A stretch of DNA of 64,000 nt, taken from contig RFNZ01000002.1 in the NCBI GenBank assembly GCA_009926935.1, positions 1 to 64,000 of the forward strand. Reading direction: 5' to 3'. This DNA comes from Pseudomonadota bacterium (GTDB taxonomy: Bacteria > Pseudomonadota > Alphaproteobacteria > Micavibrionales > UBA1664). Of the stretch, positions 1 to 7,810 are shown piece after piece; within the stretch, counting starts at the first letter, position 1; each line of letters opens with the position of its first letter. The notes beneath the pieces are model-generated. The model saw only the letters and a list, made by a program, of their open reading frames with translations, made no database searches and was not told the origin of the DNA. Position numbers and translations under genes: made by a program.

Positions 1-1
1 T

Positions 2-145
2 TCCATGAAAACGCCGCCCGCCGTCCTGTGTTTTGGCTCCCGCGACCCCGAGATGTTCCGTGACGGGCAGGGGACCGAACTGGTTGGCTACCTCGCCCGC
101 GTCTGCGAACGCTGTTTCAGGCTATGGCTGGACGTTCCAGTTTAA
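2..145 (+). CDS. DUF484 family protein, C-terminal fragment (starts before the window)
   Basis: Frame starting at nt 2 reads SMKTPPAVLCFGSRDPEMFRDGQGTELVGYLARVCERCFRLWLDVPV*; DUF484-like C-terminus (GSRDP..F..GQGT), directly upstream of xerC as is common in Alphaproteobacteria. Not in the ORF track. Confidence 0.75.
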   Translation, partial: SMKTPPAVLCFGSRDPEMFRDGQGTELVGYLARVCERCFRLWLDVPV

Positions 146-151
146 TTTTTT

Positions 152-249
152 GTCACCCCCGCGCAGGCGAGGGTCCACGCGTAAAATGAGCTTGGTTTCG
201 TATGTCTTTAAAAACGGATAAGTGGATTCCCGCCTTCGCGGGAATGACG
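152..249. repeat. REP-like inverted-repeat pair (type A), no gene inside
   Basis: Left arm gtcacccccgcgcaggcgagggtccac (degenerate), right arm gtggattcccgccttcgcgggaatgacg; same family as 11219-11308 and 34929-35295. Confidence 0.75.
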
Positions 250-1155
250 GAAGAAGATTTGCAGCACGCCCTTAAAAGCTGGTTCATCTATCTTGAAAGT
301 GAAAAACACTATTCACCCCACACTTTGCGGGCCTATGAAGGCGACATCAAACAGTTTCTAAATTACCTTTCAGGCCATTTAGGCGAAGCGATTTCATTGA
401 AAGATATATCGGACACAGCCTTGCGTGACTTTCGCGGCTACCTATCCAAAAAAGCCATGCAGGGCAACGGCGCAACCACACGCGCACGCGCGCTTTCATC
501 ACTACGCACCTTCTATAAATGGCTGGACCGCAACGGCATTCTGCACAACCCGAATATCCGCCTGATGGCAACCCCAAAAACTCCACATAAAGTGCCAAGA
601 CCGCTTGAAGTAGGACAGGTCTTCGACGTACTAGAAAACGCAGGCGGAGACGATTGGGTACAAATCCGCAACCGCGCCTTGCTGGGCATGCTGTATGGCA
701 TGGGCCTACGCGTGGGCGAAGCCATTAACCTCACCATCAAAGCCGTTGAGGGCGCGCCCGATGTCCTGCGCATCATGGGCAAAGGCAACAAGGAACGCGA
801 GGTACCCGTTTTACCCGTAGTTTATGCCATGCTGGCAGCCTACAGGGCTGCATGCCCGTATCCTGAAACACCAGAACGCGCGCTATTTTTAGGCCAGAAA
901 GGCCAGCAACTGAACGCCGGCATGATCCAAAAGGAAATGCGGAACTTGCGTGTAACGCTGGGCCTTGGGCCTAAGGCCACACCGCACGCCATGCGCCATA
1001 GCTACGCGACGCACTTGCTAGGCGAAGGTATGAACCTGCGCGAAATTCAGGAACTTCTGGGCCATTCATCGCTCAAAACAACCCAGCGCTATACGGAAGT
1101 TGATTACAAAAAACTGCTGGAAACCTTTAAAAAAGCGCACCCACGCGCATATTAA
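244..1155 (+). CDS. xerC: Tyrosine recombinase XerC
   Basis: N-terminal SAM-like domain plus catalytic motifs (LYGMGLRVGE, HAMRHSYATHLL, LGHSSLKTTQRYT). Start at 244 (MTEEDLQ...) preferred because the upstream extension KWIPAFAG is translated repeat. Confidence 0.93.
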   Translation: MTEEDLQHALKSWFIYLESEKHYSPHTLRAYEGDIKQFLNYLSGHLGEAISLKDISDTALRDFRGYLSKKAMQGNGATTRARALSSLRTFYKWLDRNGILHNPNIRLMATPKTPHKVPRPLEVGQVFDVLENAGGDDWVQIRNRALLGMLYGMGLRVGEAINLTIKAVEGAPDVLRIMGKGNKEREVPVLPVVYAMLAAYRAACPYPETPERALFLGQKGQQLNAGMIQKEMRNLRVTLGLGPKATPHAMRHSYATHLLGEGMNLREIQELLGHSSLKTTQRYTEVDYKKLLETFKKAHPRAY

Positions 1156-1290
1156 ACACCTTATATTATATTCCATAATATACATTATCACTTCAGGGCT
1201 TTGCCCTTAAGGTACCGCCCTCCATAAAATTTGCCACAGCAGTCTCCATTGTTATAGAAAAAGAAACAATCAGACTGGAGAAAAACAACA

Positions 1291-1560
1291 ATGCGCGTAC
1301 AAATTGCATTCGGTGATGTAGCCGACACGACTTTTAGAAGCATAGTCAGCGCCCTTTCGGAATTCGCACAGAAAACAACAGGCGACGGTATTGCCCAGCT
1401 GGCTGGCCCTCTTGAGGTATCCGTCAGGGTCAAGGATGGCGACGTCACCCCTATCAAAGCAATTTTAGCGCGCCACAGTCTTGCGCTCGCAGACGGCACG
1501 GAAGGTTTTGATATGCTGGGGCGCCCGGCAACACTCTACCGCCTCACTAACAGCATCTGA
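1291..1560 (+). CDS. Hypothetical protein, 89 aa
   Basis: ORF with a GGAG-like RBS upstream (ctggagaaaaacaacaATG); no family recognised. Confidence 0.55.
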   Translation: MRVQIAFGDVADTTFRSIVSALSEFAQKTTGDGIAQLAGPLEVSVRVKDGDVTPIKAILARHSLALADGTEGFDMLGRPATLYRLTNSI

Positions 1561-1590
1561 GTTTTGCATTACGCAACAAGTAAGATTTTC

Positions 1591-2154
1591 TCACAGAGAC
1601 TGACTAAAAGGATCTTTCCTGTAGTCACTACGGAGTTTTGGCGCGCCATCAAGGTACCTTGCAGCATGGGCACAGTCAGTCTTTGATCCTTTGGGAGCTT
1701 TGGATGCAGCCAATGGCGGAGAACCTCCAAATATGGCAGATAGCGGTGCATGCTCATTGGCGGCTCCGCTCCAATAGGCAACGGTATCGTCTATAAGGAC
1801 AGCCCTACGCGCAGGCGTCAAAACACCCTTGCAGCTCGCTTCTAAAATTGTGGTTGCTTCTGCTACTTTTTCTTTTACAAAATCACTTATAATCGCTGCA
1901 AGATTGTCACAGTTAACGGTGTTCGGTGAAAACTTGCCTTGGTGTGCAAGCGCCTTGACGGCATTTGAGAAAGTTGCCCCACAACTAGCGGCTTTCTCTA
2001 ATGCCCTCTGTGTGGCAACAATCTGATCTGCTACATCAGTAGTCCATTGCTTCGCAGGCCCTTTTGGAGACGACTGAGCTTCGGCGCCAGAGATTGGTGC
2101 AGCTGCAGAACCGGCCGCAAGAGCTAAGGTAAGCGTTAACTGTGTTAGTTTCAT
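1591..2154 (-). CDS. Hypothetical secreted protein, 187 aa
   Basis: Predicted signal peptide MKLTQLTLTLALAAGSAAAPISGAEA; sigma70-like promoter upstream. Confidence 0.65.
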   Translation of the reverse strand: MKLTQLTLTLALAAGSAAAPISGAEAQSSPKGPAKQWTTDVADQIVATQRALEKAASCGATFSNAVKALAHQGKFSPNTVNCDNLAAIISDFVKEKVAEATTILEASCKGVLTPARRAVLIDDTVAYWSGAANEHAPLSAIFGGSPPLAASKAPKGSKTDCAHAARYLDGAPKLRSDYRKDPFSQSL

Positions 2155-2181
2155 AGATACCCTGCAGGTAAAATATTATAC

Positions 2182-2211
2182 ATAATACACAAGACAAGAA
2201 CCATAAGTCAA
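2182..2211 (-). promoter_or_regulatory. Putative sigma70 promoter for the 187-aa secreted protein
   Basis: Minus strand: TTGACT (2211-2206), 18-nt spacer, TATTAT (2187-2182). Confidence 0.5.
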
Positions 2212-2246
2212 AAAAAAATGATAATCAGATAGATAGGCATAACCCT

Positions 2247-2335
2247 ATGAAAAAGCATGAAGATACAGTTGGCTTGAACGGCATCAAGGCCCTCATCGAC
2301 GTCGTTGCCCATGGGATTTAAAACGGACCTAATGT
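2247..2335 (+). pseudogene. Degenerate 5'-end remnant of mazG
   Basis: 2278-2303 is identical to mazG 3486-3511 and 2304-2317 is identical to mazG 3540-3553, with 28 nt missing between. Reads MKKHEDTVGLNGIKALIDVVAHGI*. Confidence 0.8.
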
Positions 2336-2422
2336 AAAGAACCCTTAGCCACATAAGCACGGTTTACGACAGTCTTCTGGTAATCATAACTGAGGACGCA
2401 AGAACATATAAGGTAAAATAGC

Positions 2423-2451
2423 TTGACATTACATTATGAAAATAATATGAT
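2423..2451 (+). promoter_or_regulatory. Consensus sigma70 promoter for the 285-aa ORF
   Basis: TTGACA (2423-2428), 17-nt spacer, TATGAT (2446-2451), 48 nt upstream of the start codon at 2499. Confidence 0.65.
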
Positions 2452-2498
2452 GCAGTTTAATTACATGAACTAATACCCTCGAGAGGTAGGTAACTATT

Positions 2499-3356
2499 AT
2501 GTCTCCGCCCACAAGAAATACGAGCAGTATGTCCACAACGATACGAAATCGTGACCTAATTGGATGGCATTTGACTCTGGGTGTCGACGTTAAGGATCCG
2601 CTGTACGACAAGCTCGCTGCACGGTTGCAGGAACGTAAGGCACCTCCAAGTTACCTTCAAATGGCTTGGGCTGCGGCAACACGCAAACCTAAAGCAGTTT
2701 TAAGAGAATTTCTCGGCGAGGCTCGCTGTTATAGCAAACCCAGAATTTCACTAGAAGACGCAAAAGGACAGCAACTATCCGGTGAGTTGCTAAACTATCC
2801 AAACGAACTGGATGCAGCTCGTATTAGGATCCTAGATAGGGGTGTAGTTCTTTCGTCACAGCCTTTGGAAACTATCCTTACATTCGATTCAATTCGGACC
2901 ATCCCCGATACAGAAAGAGATAAAGCCTGGCCTGTACCCGAGGGGGAATCCCTTACAGACATGTGGTCCAAGTATTTGGAAGAAGGTCGCTTAAAAAAAG
3001 ATGGCGGGATTGCCGTTCCTCAAATAGCGGCAGACACTATTTTGTGTATTGCAAGGGAATTCGGCCCAAGTACTCCAGCATCGAAAGGCCATAACAGGCT
3101 TACTGTATCCCGCATACCGACTGGGCATTATTACGTAGAGGTAAAAGAGGAAATAGGCGGAAATTATGCTTGTAAAAGGGGTTTCATGCTTACCCCTGAA
3201 GGAAAGCTCATGAGACGCGGTCAGGCACTATCTGCCCTCTTGGATGCCGATCAGCAGCCGCCTAGCTGGCTTAAAAAAGCAGCCATTTACATAGCAGCTC
3301 TAGGGGAAGTAAGCGGAAGCTACCAACCTCCGGCACAGATGCATCGTAGTACGTAG
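2499..3356 (+). CDS. Hypothetical protein, 285 aa
   Basis: Long ORF with purine-rich RBS (gagaggtagg) and consensus promoter; no family recognised. Confidence 0.65.
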   Translation: MSPPTRNTSSMSTTIRNRDLIGWHLTLGVDVKDPLYDKLAARLQERKAPPSYLQMAWAAATRKPKAVLREFLGEARCYSKPRISLEDAKGQQLSGELLNYPNELDAARIRILDRGVVLSSQPLETILTFDSIRTIPDTERDKAWPVPEGESLTDMWSKYLEEGRLKKDGGIAVPQIAADTILCIAREFGPSTPASKGHNRLTVSRIPTGHYYVEVKEEIGGNYACKRGFMLTPEGKLMRRGQALSALLDADQQPPSWLKKAAIYIAALGEVSGSYQPPAQMHRST

Positions 3357-3365
3357 AAGCAAAAT

Positions 3366-3403
3366 GTGCGGGGTCTTACGGCAACACATTACCCCCCCCG
3401 CAC
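3366..3403. terminator. Possible hairpin after the 285-aa ORF
   Basis: gtgcgggg ... ccccgcac inverted repeat just after the stop; no T-tract. Confidence 0.3.
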
Positions 3404-3481
3404 TCCATGGCCAAAAAACGCTACTGACAATCAAGTCGCAATAACGCAATCTCTCTGCTGATTAATAGCAGGAGAATTTTT

Positions 3482-4270
3482 ATGGACGGCATCAAGGCCC
3501 TCATCGACGTCATGGCAAAATTGCGTGACCCCAACGGCGGTTGCCCATGGGATCTGGAACAGACTTTCGAGAGCATTACGCCATACACAATCGAAGAAGC
3601 CTATGAAGTCGCCGACGCCGTTGAGCGCGGTGACATGGCCGACTTCAAAGAAGAACTCGGCGACTTGCTATTACAGGTTGTCTTCCATTCCCAGATGGCA
3701 GAGGAAGAAGGTCTATTTGACGTAAACGAGGTAGCGCAAGCCGAGGCCGACAAACTCATTAGCCGCCACCCCCATGTTTTTGGAGACAAAACCGCCAAGG
3801 ATGCCGCAGCCGTCGTCGATATCTGGAACGCCCAAAAGGACAAAGAGAAAAAAGACAAAGGCCAGACGCATCTGCTAGATGGTGTTACAAAGGGCCTCCC
3901 CGCCCTCATGCGCGCACAAAAAATTCATCGCAAAGTGGCCAAGGTCGGGTTCGACTGGCCCTCCACCGACGACGTCTTTGAAAAAATGGCCGAGGAAGTT
4001 GCAGAATTGAAGCAGGCTGTCGCAAATAAGGATCAGGATAACCTTGTGGAAGAACTTGGGGATATCCTGTTCGTAGCCTGTGTATTAGCTGAGCACCTGG
4101 GCGTAGATGCCGAGACAGCTCTACGCAACGCCAACAATAAATTTATAAACCGATTCAATAAGGTCGAAGACCTTATGAAAGTAAACTCTAAGGAATTTGG
4201 CAAAACCAGCTTGGAGCAGATGGACGAATATTGGAACATGGTAAAGGCTGAAGAAAAATCTGCAGCCTGA
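3482..4270 (+). CDS. mazG: Nucleoside triphosphate pyrophosphohydrolase MazG
   Basis: MAKLRDPNGGCPWDLEQTF, EEAYEVADA, EELGDLLLQVVFHSQ; RBS aggaga. Confidence 0.95.
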   Translation: MDGIKALIDVMAKLRDPNGGCPWDLEQTFESITPYTIEEAYEVADAVERGDMADFKEELGDLLLQVVFHSQMAEEEGLFDVNEVAQAEADKLISRHPHVFGDKTAKDAAAVVDIWNAQKDKEKKDKGQTHLLDGVTKGLPALMRAQKIHRKVAKVGFDWPSTDDVFEKMAEEVAELKQAVANKDQDNLVEELGDILFVACVLAEHLGVDAETALRNANNKFINRFNKVEDLMKVNSKEFGKTSLEQMDEYWNMVKAEEKSAA

Positions 4271-4291
4271 ACCTAAAACGCACCGCCATCA

Positions 4292-5557
4292 TCAGGCAGC
4301 GTTTTTACCCTGATTCTGTATAAAGCGGGCGTAATCGGCTTCCGTCAGCAAAACTTTTAGGCGTCGGGTTTGCCCCCTCACCTTGTCTGATAAAATTTCA
4401 CCATGGCTATGAAGCCACGCCAACCACTTCCCTTCGCTGACCGGAAGTTTGATATCGTACTCCGCACGATCACGGTTCAAATGAACCTTGATGATACCTA
4501 AAAGCGCCTCCAGCCCCTCGCCGGTCTCAGCCGATACGGCGATGGCACGGTTGCCTGTTTTACGCCATTCTCTGGCATCCTTGTCTTGAAGCAGATCAAT
4601 CTTGTTATAGACATCAATAATATGTTCAGCCCCTGCCTCAACGCCCAATTGCTCAAGAATATCAAGAACATCAGTGCGCCTAAGCGCAAAATCCGGGTCA
4701 CTGACATCCTGTACATGCAATATAAGTGCAGCCTGGGTCACCTGCTCCAGTGTGGCACGGAAGGCCGCCACCAGCTGCGTAGGCAGATCCGAGATAAAAC
4801 CAACGGTATCCGAAAGCATAACCTTCCGCCCGCCCGGCAAAACAAGGCCACGGGTTGTGGTGTCGAGCGTTGCAAAAAGCATGTCCTTCGCCAGTACCCG
4901 CGCATCAGTCAGCTTGTTAAAAAGCGTCGATTTTCCGGCGTTGGTATACCCCACAATAGCCACAAGTGGAAAAGGCACCTTTTGCCGCGCGCGGTGCTGC
5001 AGGTCACGGGTATTGCGGATATGGTCCAGCTGCTTCCTGATCTGGGCGATTTTGTCGGTGATTTTACGGCGATCGAGCTCGATCTGCTTTTCCCCCGGGC
5101 CGCCCGTCTTACCCGTCGAACGCTGGCGCTCAAGGTGGGTCCATGCCCGCACAAGCCGGCCACTCTGGTACGTATAGGAGGCAAGCTCAACCTGAAGCTT
5201 ACCCTCTTTCGTCCGCGCCCTTGCTCCAAAAATCTCCAAAATCAGGCCAGTGCGGTCGATGACCTTGGCCATCCATGCTTTTTCAAGGTTTCGCTGCTGA
5301 ACGGGCGATAAGGTGCAGTTAACAAAAACCACACTTGGTTTCAGAGCCTTGACCGATATATCAACCTTTTCAACCGCCCCCTTTGAAAGCAGGGTAGCCG
5401 GGTTCATGGATGGAACATGGACATGAATGCGATCCAGTATCTGAAGAGAAATAGCCTCGGCAAGCCCGCATGCCTCCCCCATTTGCGAGGCAGGATCACG
5501 CAACGGTGCGTCCGACTCCTTGAAAACGGGATGGACGACAATAACAGTATTGGCCAC
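4292..5557 (-). CDS. hflX: GTPase HflX
   Basis: GPGEKQIELDRR, GYTNAGKSTLFN, DTVGFI, YNKID motifs; downstream of hfq. Confidence 0.95.
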   Translation of the reverse strand: MANTVIVVHPVFKESDAPLRDPASQMGEACGLAEAISLQILDRIHVHVPSMNPATLLSKGAVEKVDISVKALKPSVVFVNCTLSPVQQRNLEKAWMAKVIDRTGLILEIFGARARTKEGKLQVELASYTYQSGRLVRAWTHLERQRSTGKTGGPGEKQIELDRRKITDKIAQIRKQLDHIRNTRDLQHRARQKVPFPLVAIVGYTNAGKSTLFNKLTDARVLAKDMLFATLDTTTRGLVLPGGRKVMLSDTVGFISDLPTQLVAAFRATLEQVTQAALILHVQDVSDPDFALRRTDVLDILEQLGVEAGAEHIIDVYNKIDLLQDKDAREWRKTGNRAIAVSAETGEGLEALLGIIKVHLNRDRAEYDIKLPVSEGKWLAWLHSHGEILSDKVRGQTRRLKVLLTEADYARFIQNQGKNAA

Positions 5558-5563
5558 GGAAAA

Positions 5564-5821
5564 TTACGCCGGTTCGCCGTCAACGCCTGCGGTTTCACCC
5601 TCAAACAGTTTGATGGGGCCGCCCGGCATGATGGTCGAAATCGCATGCTTGTAAACAAGCTGCGGATGCGCATCGCGGCGCAAAAGCATCGAGAAATTGT
5701 CAAACCACGTAATGGTACCCTGCAATTTTACGCCGTTGACGAGAAAGATAGTGACAGGGACTTTTTGTTTGCGAAGGGCGTTAAGAAAGACGTCCTGAAC
5801 GTTCTGATTTTTTTCGGTCAT
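5564..5821 (-). CDS. hfq: RNA chaperone Hfq
   Basis: [43 protein letters not shown]...VYKHAISTI. Confidence 0.98.
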   Translation of the reverse strand: MTEKNQNVQDVFLNALRKQKVPVTIFLVNGVKLQGTITWFDNFSMLLRRDAHPQLVYKHAISTIMPGGPIKLFEGETAGVDGEPA

Positions 5822-5847
5822 GTTTTTATCCGATTTATTCTTTCGTT

Positions 5848-6537
5848 TTATTTTGGGGCACTATCTACCAAGCTCCTAAGATAATCAAGGCATTCGGCAC
5901 AATTCGCAAAGGAAAAAGCAGGCTGTAGTGCAGCAATATCACTGGCCTGCGACATTCTGTGATTTTCTATGTAAACAGGAACAACGCCAGCCGCCCGTGC
6001 CGTGCGTAAATCATTTTCCGTATCGCCAGCATACCATGCATACGCATGTAAAGACGCATTCAGCTGAAATGCCTTAAGGGCCATAACCAAACCCTCGGGC
6101 CTTGGCTTGCCAATATCACCCACATCATCAGGACCGTAAGCGACTTTAAAAAAATGCCCCCACCCAAGATGCGCAATCTCGCGGCGCAAAATGCCGCCAC
6201 GCTTGTTGGAGAGTATGCCCATCGGCACCTTCATTTGGTGCAACCCCTGAAGCAGCTCAAAAGCCCCCGTCATCACGGCAAGGCTTTCAAGATGGTGTTT
6301 CTGCACGTGATCATAGAAAATGCGCTCGGCTTCCTGCCAGCGCTCGCCGTATATTTTTGGGTATGCATCACGACCCGCAAGCCTGATATTGGCCCTCGCC
6401 TCGGCATCGCTCCACTCAGGGAAACCTAGCGTAGTTCGTGCAAGATTGTTGGCCGCCTTCAGCAGCGGAAAAGTATCGATAAGCGTATTATCCCAATCAA
6501 AGATAACGGCAGGCGGCAGTGATCGCTTTAGGGTCAT
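5848..6537 (-). CDS. HAD-family hydrolase (phosphoglycolate phosphatase-like)
   Basis: [36 protein letters not shown] motifs. Confidence 0.85.
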   Translation of the reverse strand: MTLKRSLPPAVIFDWDNTLIDTFPLLKAANNLARTTLGFPEWSDAEARANIRLAGRDAYPKIYGERWQEAERIFYDHVQKHHLESLAVMTGAFELLQGLHQMKVPMGILSNKRGGILRREIAHLGWGHFFKVAYGPDDVGDIGKPRPEGLVMALKAFQLNASLHAYAWYAGDTENDLRTARAAGVVPVYIENHRMSQASDIAALQPAFSFANCAECLDYLRSLVDSAPK

Positions 6538-7808
6538 GCCGCCTCGGCATCCCCGTCCTTGATCGACTTGAGCTTGCGGTGGAAAGAAGTCCGGTCCATT
6601 CCGGCAAAAGCAGCCGCTTGTGATACATTACTGTCAAAGCGTGCCAGCACCTGTTCGATATACCATTTTTCAAATTGCTCACGCGCCGATCTCAAATCCA
6701 TTTCAAGCCAGCCTTCGATAGGTAGTGATTGCGCCTCGGCATCCGTGCCGCCGCCAAGCGCAAAATGCTTCGGTAATGCCTCGGTCACACCTTCAAGCAT
6801 CATGGCAATAGCCGCGCGATGGCAAACAGCCTGGAGTTCAGCCGCCTGCCCGCCAAAATGATGCGGGAAAAGCGCATTCTTTGCAGCCTCGGAAATCCTG
6901 ATACCGCCGGCAGAGCCAAAGCGCGCAAAACGTTCTTCAATAAATCGTACGCACAAATCGGTCATGTCGGCACGCCGCATTGCAAGGGATGGCATTTCAA
7001 TCTGCACGACAGCAAGACGGTCATAAAGATCACCCAAAAATTTACCCTCAGCACGGACGGATTCAAGCTCTGGGCCGGCCGTAGCCAATACGCGTGCCTC
7101 AGGCTTGGCATTGAGGCGTGTAAGCAAATCTGCCTGAAGCGCGGGGGATAGGTTTTGAATATCACGCAAAACAACACTACCCTCGCCCGCCAGCGCCTCC
7201 GCGAGCATACCGGCCTCAAGCCCTCTACTAGACAAAACCACACAAGGCTTACCGGCACGGCCGGATTCCTGATGAATAAAGCGGGCAAGGTAAGTGCGCC
7301 CGGTACCCCATGCGCCTGTCACAAGCACACGCCCCTCGCCGCCAGCGGCCTTTTGGGCGGCCTTGAGCGTAGAAAGCATATCAGAGCTCACACTCACAAA
7401 ATCAACTTTACCGGCTGATCCAAGGCGCTTGCGCCCGGTATCAAATGCGCGACCAACGAGGTGCAAAAGGCGATCTGTATTAAAAGGCTTTTCAATGAAA
7501 TCATAAGCGCCAAGCTTAATGGCCTTAACCGCCATCTCGATATTGCCGTGCCCGCTAATCATCAAAACAGGCAGGGTTTTTGAGCGTTTTTTTAGGTCGC
7601 TCAAAATTTCCATCCCGTCACGGTCCGAGTTTTCAAGCCATATATCAAGGATCACAAGATCCGGCATACCTTTGGAAGCGATATCGCCATAAGCTGCCTC
7701 GGAATGCGGTGCTTCAGCCACCTCGTAACCCTCGTCTTCCAGAATTTCACGCAACAGGAAACGGATGTCTTTTTCATCGTCAACAATCAGGATTCTACCC
7801 TTGGACAT
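6534..7808 (-). CDS. ntrX: NtrX-like response regulator with degenerate AAA+ domain
   Basis: Receiver domain ILIVDDEKDIRFLL...LDIWLENSDRDGMEIL...MISGHG...KPF; Fis-type HTH at the C-terminus; directly downstream of ntrY. Confidence 0.88.
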   Translation of the reverse strand: MSKGRILIVDDEKDIRFLLREILEDEGYEVAEAPHSEAAYGDIASKGMPDLVILDIWLENSDRDGMEILSDLKKRSKTLPVLMISGHGNIEMAVKAIKLGAYDFIEKPFNTDRLLHLVGRAFDTGRKRLGSAGKVDFVSVSSDMLSTLKAAQKAAGGEGRVLVTGAWGTGRTYLARFIHQESGRAGKPCVVLSSRGLEAGMLAEALAGEGSVVLRDIQNLSPALQADLLTRLNAKPEARVLATAGPELESVRAEGKFLGDLYDRLAVVQIEMPSLAMRRADMTDLCVRFIEERFARFGSAGGIRISEAAKNALFPHHFGGQAAELQAVCHRAAIAMMLEGVTEALPKHFALGGGTDAEAQSLPIEGWLEMDLRSAREQFEKWYIEQVLARFDSNVSQAAAFAGMDRTSFHRKLKSIKDGDAEAA

Positions 7809-7810
7809 GC

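Noticed and set aside
4586-5311. 241-aa plus-strand ORF
   Set aside because: Antisense to hflX with biased basic composition; shadow frame.
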